DNA from: SAR86 cluster bacterium
GTDB lineage: Bacteria; Pseudomonadota; Gammaproteobacteria; Magnimaribacterales; Magnimaribacteraceae
Direction: 5' to 3'
DNA: 41,203 nt
Assembly (NCBI GenBank): GCA_022447025.1
Contig: JAKUUL010000007.1
Span: forward strand, 1 to 41,203
The position numbers were made by a program, and so were the translations under genes. How positions within the stretch are numbered: the stretch's first letter is position 1; every line of letters starts with the position of its first letter. Shown piece after piece: positions 18,942-27,088 of this stretch. The notes below the pieces were generated by a model that worked only from the letters and a program-made list of their open reading frames with translations, ran no database searches and was not told where the DNA came from.

Positions 18942-19682
18942 TCAAGAATATATATCTGACATGGAATAGAGCCCATTTGGCTTAGATTTCAGCCATTTTG
19001 CTCCTATCAGTGCCCCTTTCGCATAAATAGAGCGATCCAAGGCTTTGTGACTTAGCTCAATTCTTTCGAGATCATTTGAAAGAATTATTTTGTGTTCCCC
19101 AGCTAAATCCCCAGTCCTTTCACTTTCTATGTTTATAGGGCTTTCTCTTTCTATTCTTTCTGATAAAAAATTTGCTAAATCTAACGAGGTTCCTGAAGGT
19201 AAATCCTTTTTATCTTTATGGTGTTTTTCTGAAATTTGTAAATTATCAAAGTAAGAAAGTGAATCTGAAGTTAGATCAATTACTTTCTTTAGATAAGCTA
19301 TGCCCACACTTGTATTAGGTGCTTTTAATAAAGGTATAAACTCAGAAGCTTCTTCAATACTGCTTAAATCTGACTCTTGATAACCTGTGGTCCCTAAAAG
19401 AAGAGCCGTATTGTGATTTTTCGCGTATTCAACCGATTGCAGACTAAATTTTGCTTCAGAGAAATCTATCAGTACATCTACTTTAGGAAGATCGCTCAAT
19501 TTAGAAGATAGCTTAACGTCTATCCTCTTTTCTCCAGCCATTTCTCCTAAATCTTTTCCAATATTTGAATTTGATTCACTAGCAACTCCGCCAATAAGTT
19601 TAAAATCCTTATCTTTAGAGATAGCATTAATAAGAGCAAGCCCCATTCTTCCTGTTGAACCTGATATAGCAATCTTTAACAT
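18942..19682 (-). CDS. dapB: 4-hydroxy-tetrahydrodipicolinate reductase
   Basis: The product is 246 residues, slightly shorter than E. coli DapB (273). DapB uses NAD(P)H in lysine and diaminopimelate synthesis. The nucleotide-binding GSTGRMG is at residues 8-14, and the catalytic region EKHHKDKKDLPSGTSL in the C-terminal half carries the catalytic His and Lys and the substrate loop. The ATG at 19682 is 6 nt after the dnaJ stop, so it is probably read from the dnaK operon. In Pseudomonas dapB is followed by carA-carB; here the rpsB operon lies downstream instead, after a 183-nt gap. Confidence 0.95.
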   Translation of the reverse strand: MLKIAISGSTGRMGLALINAISKDKDFKLIGGVASESNSNIGKDLGEMAGEKRIDVKLSSKLSDLPKVDVLIDFSEAKFSLQSVEYAKNHNTALLLGTTGYQESDLSSIEEASEFIPLLKAPNTSVGIAYLKKVIDLTSDSLSYFDNLQISEKHHKDKKDLPSGTSLDLANFLSERIERESPINIESERTGDLAGEHKIILSNDLERIELSHKALDRSIYAKGALIGAKWLKSKPNGLYSMSDIYS

Positions 19683-19688
19683 ACTTCT

Positions 19689-20813
19689 TTACTTGCTATC
19701 AAAAAATGACTTAACTTTATTGAACCACTCAGAGCTAATTGGAGAATTCTTCTTTTCTTTTAGAGAAGTACCTAATTCCTTTAATAAAGCCTTTTGTTTA
19801 GAGTCTAGTTTCTGAGGTGTTTCAACTATCACTCTGCACAAGAGGTCTCCAACAGCTGAACTTCTTATCTTCTTCACTCCCTTACCTTTTAATCTAAATA
19901 ACTTCCCAGTCTGAGTTCCTTCCGGAATCTTAATTTTAACTTTGCCATCTAAAGTAGGAATCTCTATTTCAGAGCCTAAGGCAGCATCGATAAAAGTTAT
20001 TGGTGCTTCACAATACAGGTGTTGTCCATCCCTTTCAAAAACCTCATGAGAAAGAACCTTGATTTGCACATACAAGTCTCCGCTAGGGCCTCCACTCGGT
20101 CCTGCCTCACCTTCACCAGATAATCTAATTCTATCCCCAGAATCTACTCCTGCAGGTATTTTGACTGATAAAGTCTTAGTTTTTTCTACCCTTCCTTGAC
20201 CTCTACATTTTTTGCAGGGATTGGTTATAACTCGACCAGACCCGCCACACTGTCTGCAGGTTTGTGAAATGGAAAAGAAGCCTTGTTGCATCCTAACTTG
20301 TCCAGCTCCTTGGCAAGAAGGACATGAGGATGGTTGTGTTCCGGGTTCAGCCCCTGAACCATCACAACTTTCACAACTTTGTAAAGTGGGGATTCTTATC
20401 TTTTCTGTGGTGCCTTTTACGGCATTCTCTAAATTGATTGTTAAAGAGAACTCGAGATCCGAACCTCTATTAGAACGTCTAGATCTAGAAAATGGATCTC
20501 CGCCTCCAAAAATATCTCCGAATATATCTCCAAAAATATCATTAAATGCATCTGTAGGAGACCTTCCCCCACTACTAAACCCTGAAGCATCTACACCTTG
20601 ATGCCCAAACTGATCGTAAGCGGATCTTTTTGAAGAATCTGACAGGACCTCGTATGCCTCTGTAGCTTCTTTGAATTTTTCTGAAGCAGAAGCGTCATCT
20701 GGATTTCTATCCGGATGATACTTCATCGCTAATTTCCTATAGGCTTTCTTTAATTCATCGCCCTGGGCACTTCGATCAACCCCTAAAATGTCGTAATAGT
20801 CCCTTTTAGACAT
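19689..20813 (-). CDS. dnaJ: Co-chaperone DnaJ (Hsp40)
   Basis: The product is 374 residues (376 in E. coli). The J domain covers 1-70 with HPD at 33-35, which stimulates DnaK ATPase. A Gly/Phe-rich linker follows (about 75-115). Four zinc-binding CxxCxGxG repeats are present in order: [24 protein letters not shown] and CKKCRGQG. The C-terminal substrate-binding and dimerisation domains complete it. The ATG at 20813 follows an AGAAGGAGA ribosome binding site in the 36-nt dnaK-dnaJ gap, where I see no promoter. Confidence 0.97.
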   Translation of the reverse strand: MSKRDYYDILGVDRSAQGDELKKAYRKLAMKYHPDRNPDDASASEKFKEATEAYEVLSDSSKRSAYDQFGHQGVDASGFSSGGRSPTDAFNDIFGDIFGDIFGGGDPFSRSRRSNRGSDLEFSLTINLENAVKGTTEKIRIPTLQSCESCDGSGAEPGTQPSSCPSCQGAGQVRMQQGFFSISQTCRQCGGSGRVITNPCKKCRGQGRVEKTKTLSVKIPAGVDSGDRIRLSGEGEAGPSGGPSGDLYVQIKVLSHEVFERDGQHLYCEAPITFIDAALGSEIEIPTLDGKVKIKIPEGTQTGKLFRLKGKGVKKIRSSAVGDLLCRVIVETPQKLDSKQKALLKELGTSLKEKKNSPISSEWFNKVKSFFDSK

Positions 20814-20849
20814 TTATGGGCCCTTAGTTTTAAAGAAGAAGGAGAAATA

Positions 20850-22769
20850 TTATGATTTCTCTTCTTCTTTAACTTCCTCAAAGTCAGCATCAACAGCATC
20901 CGAATCTGCAGCTCCTTCCTCTGGGGTTTCTCCCTCTTGGGCTGTGTCTTTAGCTTGTTGTTCTTCGTATAGTTTTTGAGCTAGAGAAGCAGAAGCTTCA
21001 CTTAAAGCTTTTATTTTTTCATCTATCTGATCTTTATCATCAGTTTTAAGTGCTTCTTCCAACTCACCTATTCCTTTTTCTATCGCTTCTTTTTCTTCAG
21101 CTTCTGCCTTGTCACCAGCTTCTTCTAAAGTCTTCTTGCAACTATGAACTAAGTTTTCTCCCATATTTCTGGTTTGAACTAAAGCTTCAAACTTTTTATC
21201 TTCTTCAGCATGGACTTCAGCATCCTTAACCATTTGTTCTATCTCTTCATCAGATAGTCCACTAGAAGCTTTAATTTCTATAGATTGTTCTTTCCCAGTT
21301 GCCTTATCTTTTGCTGAAACATTAAGTATTCCATTTGCATCAGTATCAAAAGTAACTTCTATCTGAGGCATTCCTCTTGGAGCCGCAGGTATATCAGTTA
21401 AGTTAAATTGTCCTAATGTTTTATTTTCAGCTGCTTGCTTTCTTTCACCCTGCAGAACATGAACTGTTACGGCAGTCTGGTTATCTTCAGCAGTTGAAAA
21501 TATCTGAGATTTATTAGTTGGAATAGTTGTGTTCTTATCAATGAGAGGTGTCATTACTCCTCCCATGGTTTCTATACCTAGAGTTAATGGAGTGACATCC
21601 AACAAAAGAACATCAGTCACATCCCCTGCTAATACAGCACCCTGTATTGCAGCCCCAACCGCCACAGCTTCATCAGGGTTTACATCTTTTCGCGATTCCT
21701 TACCAAAAAATGCCTTCACTTTCTCTTGTACCAGAGGCATTCTTGTCTGACCGCCAACTAAAATTACTTCATCCACATCAGATGCTTTAAGTTTGGCATC
21801 ATTTAATGCAGTTTTTACAGGAGCTATAGTCCTTTCAACTAAACCTTCCACCAAAGCTTCTAATTTAGCTCTCGTTAATTTATGCACAAAGTGTTTTGGT
21901 CCAGAAGAATCTGCAGTTATATAAGGCAGATTAACTTCCGTTTGTTGATTGCTAGATAACTCTATCTTGGCTTTCTCTGCTCCTTCTTTTAGTCTTTGTA
22001 GGGCTAATGGATCGTTATGAAGATCCACACCAGATTCCTTTTTGAATTCTTCAGCAAGGTATTCTATGAGAGCAAGATCAAAGTCTTCTCCACCTAAGAA
22101 GGTATCTCCATTAGTTGATAAAACTTCAAATTGATGCTCTCCATCGACCTCAGCTATTTCAATGATTGAAATGTCAAACGTTCCTCCACCTAAATCGTAA
22201 ACGGCTATCTTTTGGTCACCTTTACCTTTGTCTAATCCGTAAGCCAAAGCAGCTGCCGTAGGCTCATTAATTATTCTTTTTACTTCTAGACCAGCAATTT
22301 TCCCTGCATCTTTTGTAGCCTGTCTTTGGGAATCATTGAAGTAAGCTGGAACTGTAATCACAGCTTCCTTAACTTCATGCCCAAGATAGTCTTCAGCCGT
22401 CTTTTTCATCTTTTTAAGAATTTCAGCTGACACTTGTTGAGGAGCTAAACTTTTTCCTCCTGCTTCTACCCAAGCATCACCGTTTTCAGCAGGAACAATC
22501 TTATAGGGAACCATGCTTTGGTCTTTCTTAACTACATCGTCATCATGTTTTCTTCCTATAAGTCTCTTAATTGCATAGAGAGTATTATCAGGATTTGTAA
22601 CCGCTTGTCTTTTTGCGGGAGCACCAACAGTAAGTTCTTCACCATAAGCTACTACTGAAGGAGTCGTTCTGGCTCCTTCGGAATTTTCAATAACTTTGGC
22701 CTGGTCACCTTCCATTACAGCAACACAAGAGTTAGTTGTTCCTAAATCTATGCCTATTACTTTTGCCAT
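20850..22769 (-). CDS. dnaK: Chaperone DnaK (Hsp70)
   Basis: The product is 639 residues (638 in E. coli). The actin-like ATPase begins with [14 protein letters not shown], carries the DLGGGTFD phosphate-binding motif near 195 and VGGQTRMP near 340; the interdomain linker [10 protein letters not shown] precedes the substrate-binding beta domain, and the acidic C-terminus ends in an EEVKEEEKS-like tail. It works with DnaJ and GrpE in folding and heat-shock control. A strong ribosome binding site (CGGAGACGAG) and a consensus sigma-32 promoter lie in the 71-nt gap behind grpE. Confidence 0.98.
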   Translation of the reverse strand: MAKVIGIDLGTTNSCVAVMEGDQAKVIENSEGARTTPSVVAYGEELTVGAPAKRQAVTNPDNTLYAIKRLIGRKHDDDVVKKDQSMVPYKIVPAENGDAWVEAGGKSLAPQQVSAEILKKMKKTAEDYLGHEVKEAVITVPAYFNDSQRQATKDAGKIAGLEVKRIINEPTAAALAYGLDKGKGDQKIAVYDLGGGTFDISIIEIAEVDGEHQFEVLSTNGDTFLGGEDFDLALIEYLAEEFKKESGVDLHNDPLALQRLKEGAEKAKIELSSNQQTEVNLPYITADSSGPKHFVHKLTRAKLEALVEGLVERTIAPVKTALNDAKLKASDVDEVILVGGQTRMPLVQEKVKAFFGKESRKDVNPDEAVAVGAAIQGAVLAGDVTDVLLLDVTPLTLGIETMGGVMTPLIDKNTTIPTNKSQIFSTAEDNQTAVTVHVLQGERKQAAENKTLGQFNLTDIPAAPRGMPQIEVTFDTDANGILNVSAKDKATGKEQSIEIKASSGLSDEEIEQMVKDAEVHAEEDKKFEALVQTRNMGENLVHSCKKTLEEAGDKAEAEEKEAIEKGIGELEEALKTDDKDQIDEKIKALSEASASLAQKLYEEQQAKDTAQEGETPEEGAADSDAVDADFEEVKEEEKS

Positions 22770-22801
22770 TTTCTCGTCTCCGAATTATTTATTTAATATC
22801 T

Positions 22802-22829
22802 AAATGGGGGATAGATAAGATTTTTCAAG
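22802..22829 (-). promoter_or_regulatory. Sigma-32 heat-shock promoter for dnaK
   Basis: On the minus strand, CTTGAAA (22829-22823) is followed after 13 nt by CCCCATTT (22809-22802). This is an essentially perfect match to the RpoH consensus (CTTGAAA, 13-15 nt, CCCCATNT). Transcription would begin near 22795, leaving a short leader before the dnaK ATG at 22769, so dnaK-dnaJ-dapB can be induced independently of grpE. Confidence 0.88.
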
Positions 22830-22840
22830 GGAAAAAGGGA

Positions 22841-23395
22841 TTATTTCTCTTCTGGTTTCTTGGTTACTACTACCTTTGCTGGACGTAATATTCTATTTTG
22901 AATAGTAAATCCCCTTTGAATAACTTCAATTACCGTATTTGCCTCTTGTTTATCATCTTCAACAACTGAGATTGCTTCGTGTTTTTCAGGATCAAAAGGC
23001 TCTTTTTCAGGGTTTAAGGGCAAAATTCCGGCTGTTTCCAAAGACCCTTCAAAACTTTTTAAAGTTAATTCAAGACCCTCTTTTATGGAACTTATCTCAG
23101 CGTCTTCTCCGCAAGACTCAAGAGCTCGTTGTATATTATCTCCGACAGCAATAAATTCTCTTGCTAAAGATTCAACGCCGTAAAGCCTAGCCTTAGTTAT
23201 CTCCTGACCAGCAACTCTCCTAACATTTTGGACTTCAGCCTGAGCTCTTAGAAGTTGGTCCTTAAGCTCTTCTACCTGTTCTTCTAATGACTTTTCTACC
23301 TCTTCTTCAGCTTGCTCTTCCGTGCTCTCTTCAAGCTCCTCTTCAGCTGAATTTTCTTCTTGGTCGAGGCCGTTTTCTTTCTCTTTGTTACTCAA
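22841..23395 (-). CDS. grpE: Nucleotide exchange factor GrpE, TTG start
   Basis: GrpE releases ADP from DnaK. The frame opens at TTG 23416, but that codon lies inside the heat-shock -10 box, so it cannot be the start of the mRNA made there. The TTG at 23395 has AGGAGAA 5-6 nt upstream and gives 184 residues beginning MSNKEKENG. The N-terminal 50 residues are Glu-rich and disordered; the long coiled-coil helix (about 45-80) includes EVQNVRR, and the C-terminal beta domain ends with IQRGFTIQNRILRPAKVVV, the conserved GrpE signature. Confidence 0.93.
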   Translation of the reverse strand: MSNKEKENGLDQEENSAEEELEESTEEQAEEEVEKSLEEQVEELKDQLLRAQAEVQNVRRVAGQEITKARLYGVESLAREFIAVGDNIQRALESCGEDAEISSIKEGLELTLKSFEGSLETAGILPLNPEKEPFDPEKHEAISVVEDDKQEANTVIEVIQRGFTIQNRILRPAKVVVTKKPEEK

Positions 23396-23415
23396 ATCTA
23401 TTCTCCTATCCAACA

Positions 23416-23443
23416 ATATGGGGATAAAGCTTAAGGGTTCAAG
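23416..23443 (-). promoter_or_regulatory. Sigma-32 heat-shock promoter for grpE
   Basis: On the minus strand, CTTGAAC (23443-23437), 13 nt, then CCCCATAT (23423-23416): a near-consensus RpoH promoter placed just after the fur stop at 23448. Transcription should start near 23409, right before the AGGAGAA at 23407-23401. The spacer length is identical to that of the dnaK promoter. Confidence 0.85.
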
Positions 23444-23447
23444 GGTG

Positions 23448-23855
23448 TTATTTTTTAATCGGTTTTACGTATAGGACCATACTGTGGTCAACTATTTCGT
23501 AGCCTTTTTCTTTTGCAACTTTAATTTGATAGTCTTCTATCTCTTCACAATTAAACTCAATAATGTCACCCGTTTCGACACAAACCATGTGGTCATGGTG
23601 TTGCGTTGGGGTTAATTCGTATAAGGCATGGCCTTCTTCAAAATTATGTCTAATGCATATTCCAGCCTGTTCAAACTGAGTGAGAACCCTGTAAACAGTT
23701 GCTAAGCCTACCTCTTCCCCTGCATTGATTAACTTTCTATAGATATCTTCCGCACTGAGGTGAGGCGAATCAGAAGATTCTAATAGCTCCAGAACCCTCA
23801 ATCTGGGTAGAGTTACCTTTAGTCCCGCCTTCTTTAATTCTGCATCATCTGTCAC
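23448..23855 (-). CDS. fur: Ferric uptake regulator Fur, GTG start
   Basis: From the GTG at 23855 the product is 135 residues opening MTDDAELKKAGLKVTLPRLR, which aligns with the N-terminus of E. coli Fur. An upstream GTG (23864) would sit directly on the GAAGG ribosome binding site and is unlikely. The winged helix (about 1-80) includes GLATVYRVL, and the metal-binding dimerisation domain includes HHDHMVC. The second Cys of the usual CxxC structural-zinc motif is Thr (CVET), and the C-terminal Cys pair of E. coli Fur is missing. Fur represses iron-uptake genes with Fe2+. It is divergent from bamE, the usual omlA-fur arrangement. Confidence 0.93.
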   Translation of the reverse strand: MTDDAELKKAGLKVTLPRLRVLELLESSDSPHLSAEDIYRKLINAGEEVGLATVYRVLTQFEQAGICIRHNFEEGHALYELTPTQHHDHMVCVETGDIIEFNCEEIEDYQIKVAKEKGYEIVDHSMVLYVKPIKK

Positions 23856-23886
23856 AATACGCACCCTTCAGAGTAAATAGTTTTAG

Positions 23887-23895
23887 TATTATAAA
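23887..23895. promoter_or_regulatory. Overlapping divergent -10 elements of fur and bamE
   Basis: The 57-nt region between the two start codons contains a minus-strand TATAAT (23893-23888) for fur. On the plus strand TATTAT (23887-23892) or TATAAA (23890-23895) could serve bamE. No good -35 match is at the right distance on either strand, so the exact elements are uncertain. The two promoters would compete for the same bases. Confidence 0.4.
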
Positions 23896-23912
23896 TTAAG
23901 TCCTATGGAACT

Positions 23913-24254
23913 ATGACAAAAAGTATAAAAACCTTATTATTTTTAGCTGTGATCCTAACCTTGACTAGCTGTGGCTGGCCTCAGCTTTTTCAGGTAATCA
24001 TTAATCAAGGCAATCTAGTGGATGATGAAATGCTAGGAAAGCTTGAAGTCGGCATGACGGAATCACAAGTAAGGTATGTTATGGGAACTCCTTTGGTCAG
24101 TGATACTTTTTATCCTGATAGATGGGACTACTACACCTCTATCACTCAGGGAGAAACTGTTTATACGGAGACCAAGATAACTTTGTATTTCGAAGAAGGC
24201 TTATTGGTCAAATGGGAAGGAGGTCTTCACGGAGAAGATCTTGAGCCTAAGTAA
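23913..24254 (+). CDS. bamE: Outer membrane assembly lipoprotein BamE (SmpA/OmlA)
   Basis: The product is 113 residues with a lipoprotein signal peptide ending in the lipobox LTSC; lipidated Cys20. The mature part carries the SmpA/OmlA fold signatures: KLEVGMTESQVRYVMGTPL and the DRWDYYTS segment. BamE is a lipoprotein of the Bam complex, whose core BamA is encoded at 9.8 kb. It is divergent from fur, and its 3' end overlaps the symporter gene by 8 nt in convergent orientation. Start ATG at 23913; an upstream ATG (23905) is out of frame and stops at once. Confidence 0.95.
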   Translation: MTKSIKTLLFLAVILTLTSCGWPQLFQVIINQGNLVDDEMLGKLEVGMTESQVRYVMGTPLVSDTFYPDRWDYYTSITQGETVYTETKITLYFEEGLLVKWEGGLHGEDLEPK

Positions 24255-25608
24255 CCCCAAAGAAAACGGCAGCTACAAAAACTACACCGACCAATACAGG
24301 TGACAAGAATTTCAACAAGAAATACCAGACCTTAAGAACCCACCCTTCTTTTATTTCTAGTTCTTCCAGAACGTTTTCACGTTTCATAATCCAGCCAACA
24401 AAGATTGCGATAAATATCCCTCCGAGCGGTAACAAAATTTGATTGGATAAAAAATCCATCGAATCAAAGAAATTCCGATCGCCTATCGGAGTAAAGTCAG
24501 ATAAGAGATTAAAAGAAAGTGCGCTCAATATACCCAGCGTCCAAGCAATTAAACCCAATGCAGCGGCCGCTACATATCGTTTGGTCTTAAGTGATTCAAC
24601 AACCCAAGCCACCCCTGGTTCCAATAATGAGATGGCTGAACTCAAAGCGGCAATGCTTAACAAAACAAAGAAGAGTTTTCCGAAGATTAAACCCAAAGGC
24701 ATGTTCACGAAGGCCCAGGGTAAGGTTACAAAAACTAAGCCAGGTCCGGCAGCTGCTTCCAGATTATTCGCGAAAACTATGGGGAAAATAGCTATCCCTG
24801 CCAAGATAGCCACTAAAGTGTCTAAAAAGGCCACAGAGAGCGCTGTAGAGCCAATTTTCTGGTTTGCCGGCATGTATGCCCCATAAGCCATAATAGCCCC
24901 CATACCTAAGCTTAAAGTGAAGAAGGCTTGCCCTAAAGCAGCCAGAATAACCGTGGCATCTATTTTGGAGAAATCAGGGGTAAATAAATAAGAAACCCCT
25001 TCAAAAAAAGCTCCTGTTTGCGTTGCGTACGCGCACAAAAGCAAGACGATAATAAACAGCAAAGGCATTAAGCGATTTATCCAGACTTCTAGGCCCTTGA
25101 TTACACCTCTGGCAACTATGAAAACTGTAACGAAGATAAAAATACTGTGAAAAATAACTAATTTTGTTCCATCGGCTAGGAAAGCATTAAATTCCTCTCC
25201 GTAATATTCTGCTGAAGGACCTGAGAAGTCTTCAAAGATGTAGGAAATAGCCCAACCGGCAGCAACACTGTAGAAAGATAAAATAGCTAGACCAGCTACC
25301 GCACCCATGATGCCTAAAATTTTCCATTGAGGGTAAGTGTTTGCTTCTTTGGCTAAGTAAGACATGGAATTGGCAGGACTGCTTCGCCCTCTTCTGCCAA
25401 TTAAAATCTCAGCAATCATAATCGGGATACCAATAAGTAAAATACAAGCCAAGTAAACCAAGACGAAAGCGCCCCCGCCATACTCGCCTGCCATATAAGG
25501 GAATTTCCATATATTACCGAGCCCTACGGCAGAGCCAGCTGCTGCAAGAATAAAGGTCCACCGACCAGTCCAAGTCCCATGTATGGATTTTCTTGCTTCT
25601 GAATTCAT
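24247..25608 (-). CDS. Sodium-dependent symporter, SNF/LeuT family
   Basis: The product is 453 residues with 11-12 membrane helices. The first helix region WTFILAAAGSAVGLGNIW then KFPY is the hallmark of the neurotransmitter:sodium symporter family, with the unwound TM1 that holds Na+ and substrate. Bacterial members carry amino acids; the substrate here cannot be told from sequence by eye. The start (ATG 25608) overlaps the stop of the small membrane protein gene upstream by 4 nt, so the two are coupled. The usual ratA-ratB genes between smpB and bamE are not found; this pair occupies their place. Confidence 0.92.
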   Translation of the reverse strand: MNSEARKSIHGTWTGRWTFILAAAGSAVGLGNIWKFPYMAGEYGGGAFVLVYLACILLIGIPIMIAEILIGRRGRSSPANSMSYLAKEANTYPQWKILGIMGAVAGLAILSFYSVAAGWAISYIFEDFSGPSAEYYGEEFNAFLADGTKLVIFHSIFIFVTVFIVARGVIKGLEVWINRLMPLLFIIVLLLCAYATQTGAFFEGVSYLFTPDFSKIDATVILAALGQAFFTLSLGMGAIMAYGAYMPANQKIGSTALSVAFLDTLVAILAGIAIFPIVFANNLEAAAGPGLVFVTLPWAFVNMPLGLIFGKLFFVLLSIAALSSAISLLEPGVAWVVESLKTKRYVAAAALGLIAWTLGILSALSFNLLSDFTPIGDRNFFDSMDFLSNQILLPLGGIFIAIFVGWIMKRENVLEELEIKEGWVLKVWYFLLKFLSPVLVGVVFVAAVFFGVT

Positions 25609-26099
25609 TTAATTAAATAACTTAGAGGTTCTGAATAAGGATTTAGCCAATAACCTAACATAACTATTAAACAAATGCAGATCATAATATTACTTTTGCG
25701 AATTAATTCTTGAAACCAATAAGGTATCTGGATATCCGAATGACGAGATAGTTTAGAAAAAGACAACGCCAACAAACCCACTAACAAAAAAGTTAAGCCA
25801 TAAGCTGGATTAAGGTAATAAGTTAGAACCCCTCCTCCAATGACCAGAACTAAAAGTATCCAAGCAAGAACGAGAGAGAACCCTTTAGAAAATAGTGGTG
25901 TTGGTACTCGAGATTGGGCGATTAAATAAGTAGCGGAAAATATTAGTAGTAAACCTAAGTATATTTGGAAGAGATGCGCTATTTGAATGGCTAACAAATC
26001 AGGCGTAAACCAAACCAAGGCTGCTAAAAATATGGCTGGACTTAAGGCAACATAGACCCTGCCCGTAAAGTACCTCTCTCTTAGATCATTCTTATTCAT
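25605..26099 (-). CDS. Small multi-pass membrane protein of unknown function
   Basis: The product is 164 residues with about five hydrophobic segments, near 15-33, 38-60, 74-94, 97-113 and 133-152. The N-terminus is charged (MNKNDLRERYFTGR) and a cytoplasmic-looking basic loop separates the last two helices. I do not recognise it; it resembles DUF3429-type small membrane proteins only in general form. The ATGA overlap with the symporter indicates co-translation, so a role tied to that transporter (accessory subunit, stabiliser) is an inference. It is divergent from smpB with 42 nt between start codons. Confidence 0.75.
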   Translation of the reverse strand: MNKNDLRERYFTGRVYVALSPAIFLAALVWFTPDLLAIQIAHLFQIYLGLLLIFSATYLIAQSRVPTPLFSKGFSLVLAWILLVLVIGGGVLTYYLNPAYGLTFLLVGLLALSFSKLSRHSDIQIPYWFQELIRKSNIMICICLIVMLGYWLNPYSEPLSYLIK

Positions 26100-26105
26100 G
26101 GATAA

Positions 26106-26135
26106 TAGAAAATATTCTATATCTTTGTTTATACT
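26106..26135 (+). promoter_or_regulatory. Putative smpB promoter giving a leaderless mRNA
   Basis: TAGAAA (26106-26111), 18 nt, TATACT (26130-26135). With the usual 6-7 nt spacing, transcription would begin at 26141-26142, which is the GTG start codon of smpB. The -10 is good, the -35 matches 4 of 6. Confidence 0.45.
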
Positions 26136-26141
26136 CTAAGC

Positions 26142-26615
26142 GTGAATAAGAAGAAAAAGAAGTCCGAAAATACTATTGCGGAAAACCGTAGGGCTCGCTT
26201 TAACTTTGAATTAACCAACAAATTTGAAGCAGGGGTGTCCCTGGAAGGCTGGGAGGTGCGAAGCATACGTCTAGGTAAAGCTCAGATAGCTGAAGCTTAC
26301 GTTCTTTTGAAAGATAAAGAAGCTTGGCTGATTGGATGTCATATTAACCCTCTGGCTAATAGCAATAAGGAAAATGATCCAACTCGATCCAGAAAATTAC
26401 TCCTTAACAAAAAGGAATTGGCTGAAATCTTCAAATCCACTCAACAAAAAGGTCAAACCTGCGTACCAACAAAATTGTTTTGGAAAAACAATCTAGTTAA
26501 GTGTGAAATAGCATTAGCAACAGGTAAACAAGGCAAAGACAAGCGTCAAACCATTAAAGCAAGAGATTGGGATCGTCAAAAAGCTAGAGAATTAAGAACC
26601 AGAAATAAGAAATAG
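26142..26615 (+). CDS. smpB: tmRNA-binding protein SmpB, GTG start
   Basis: The product is 157 residues (160 in E. coli). SmpB binds the tRNA-like domain of tmRNA and carries it to stalled ribosomes. The core has ENRRARFNF and the FEAGVSLEGWEVRSIR segment typical of the oligonucleotide-binding barrel, and ends in the basic tail WDRQKARELR followed by RTRNKK that reads the empty mRNA channel. The start is GTG at 26142; no ATG or Shine-Dalgarno is nearby and a TATACT box lies just upstream, so the mRNA may be leaderless. Its partner ssrA is only 474 nt downstream on the same strand. Confidence 0.96.
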   Translation: MNKKKKKSENTIAENRRARFNFELTNKFEAGVSLEGWEVRSIRLGKAQIAEAYVLLKDKEAWLIGCHINPLANSNKENDPTRSRKLLLNKKELAEIFKSTQQKGQTCVPTKLFWKNNLVKCEIALATGKQGKDKRQTIKARDWDRQKARELRTRNKK

Positions 26616-26618
26616 AAA

Positions 26619-27026
26619 TTAAGACCAAGGGTCATAAGTGCCAAAGCTCCATATATGTCCTTCTAGGTCCTTACAGACGTATCCTCTCCCACCGTAATCT
26701 TCATCTTTAATGTCAAAGATAATTTCAGCACCACACGATATAGCCTTTTGGTAATGGGCATCGGCATCATCTACAACCATATAAACACTTGCCGTATTCT
26801 GCCCTTCCAGTTCTAAAGGAGAAGAATTCAACCTACCAAATTCATCTCCCTCATGGGCAGATCCCAGCATAATCATTCGATCTTGATAAATGAGCTGAGC
26901 ATGTAGTATGCCGCCAGTATCGCTTGGCACTATAAGGTGTTCTTCGAAACCAAAAGCTTCACACAACCAATCAACAGCCTTCTTGCAATCTTTGTATCTT
27001 ATTGAAGGAATTATTTTTGCTCCCAT
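26619..27026 (-). CDS. VOC-family (glyoxalase/bleomycin-resistance-like) protein
   Basis: The product is 135 residues, consistent with one paired beta-alpha-beta-beta-beta VOC module pair. It opens with IIPSIRYKDCKKAVDWLCEA, the PhnB-like entry, and ends with KDLEGHIWSFGTYDP, where the Glu and His-containing strand supplies a metal or substrate ligand. Members bind metals and small ligands or confer resistance; the activity here cannot be assigned. It lies antisense between smpB and ssrA, with its stop 3 nt from the smpB stop. Start ATG at 27026. Confidence 0.85.
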   Translation of the reverse strand: MGAKIIPSIRYKDCKKAVDWLCEAFGFEEHLIVPSDTGGILHAQLIYQDRMIMLGSAHEGDEFGRLNSSPLELEGQNTASVYMVVDDADAHYQKAISCGAEIIFDIKDEDYGGRGYVCKDLEGHIWSFGTYDPWS

Positions 27027-27068
27027 GCTTTAAATCTACTCCTTTTTAAAAAATTTTTAAAGTTTATG

Positions 27069-27074
27069 TATAAT
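27069..27074 (+). promoter_or_regulatory. ssrA -10 element
   Basis: A perfect TATAAT, 14 nt before the mature 5' end of tmRNA. That distance fits a start near 27081 with a roughly 8-nt leader removed by RNase P. The expected -35 region is only an A/T-rich stretch. Confidence 0.6.
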
Positions 27075-27088
27075 CCCCAGTCCTTTTT

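Noticed and set aside
20212-20601. 129-codon plus-strand open frame
   Set aside because: Antisense to the zinc-finger and Gly-rich part of dnaJ; composition explained by that repetitive region.
23865-23912. Fur box controlling fur/bamE
   Set aside because: The AT-rich sequence has scattered similarity to GATAATGATAATCATTATC but no convincing dyad; not called.
24443-24886. 147-codon plus-strand open frame
   Set aside because: It lies wholly antisense to the SNF symporter, which has clear family motifs; the product has no recognisable fold and is a shadow frame.
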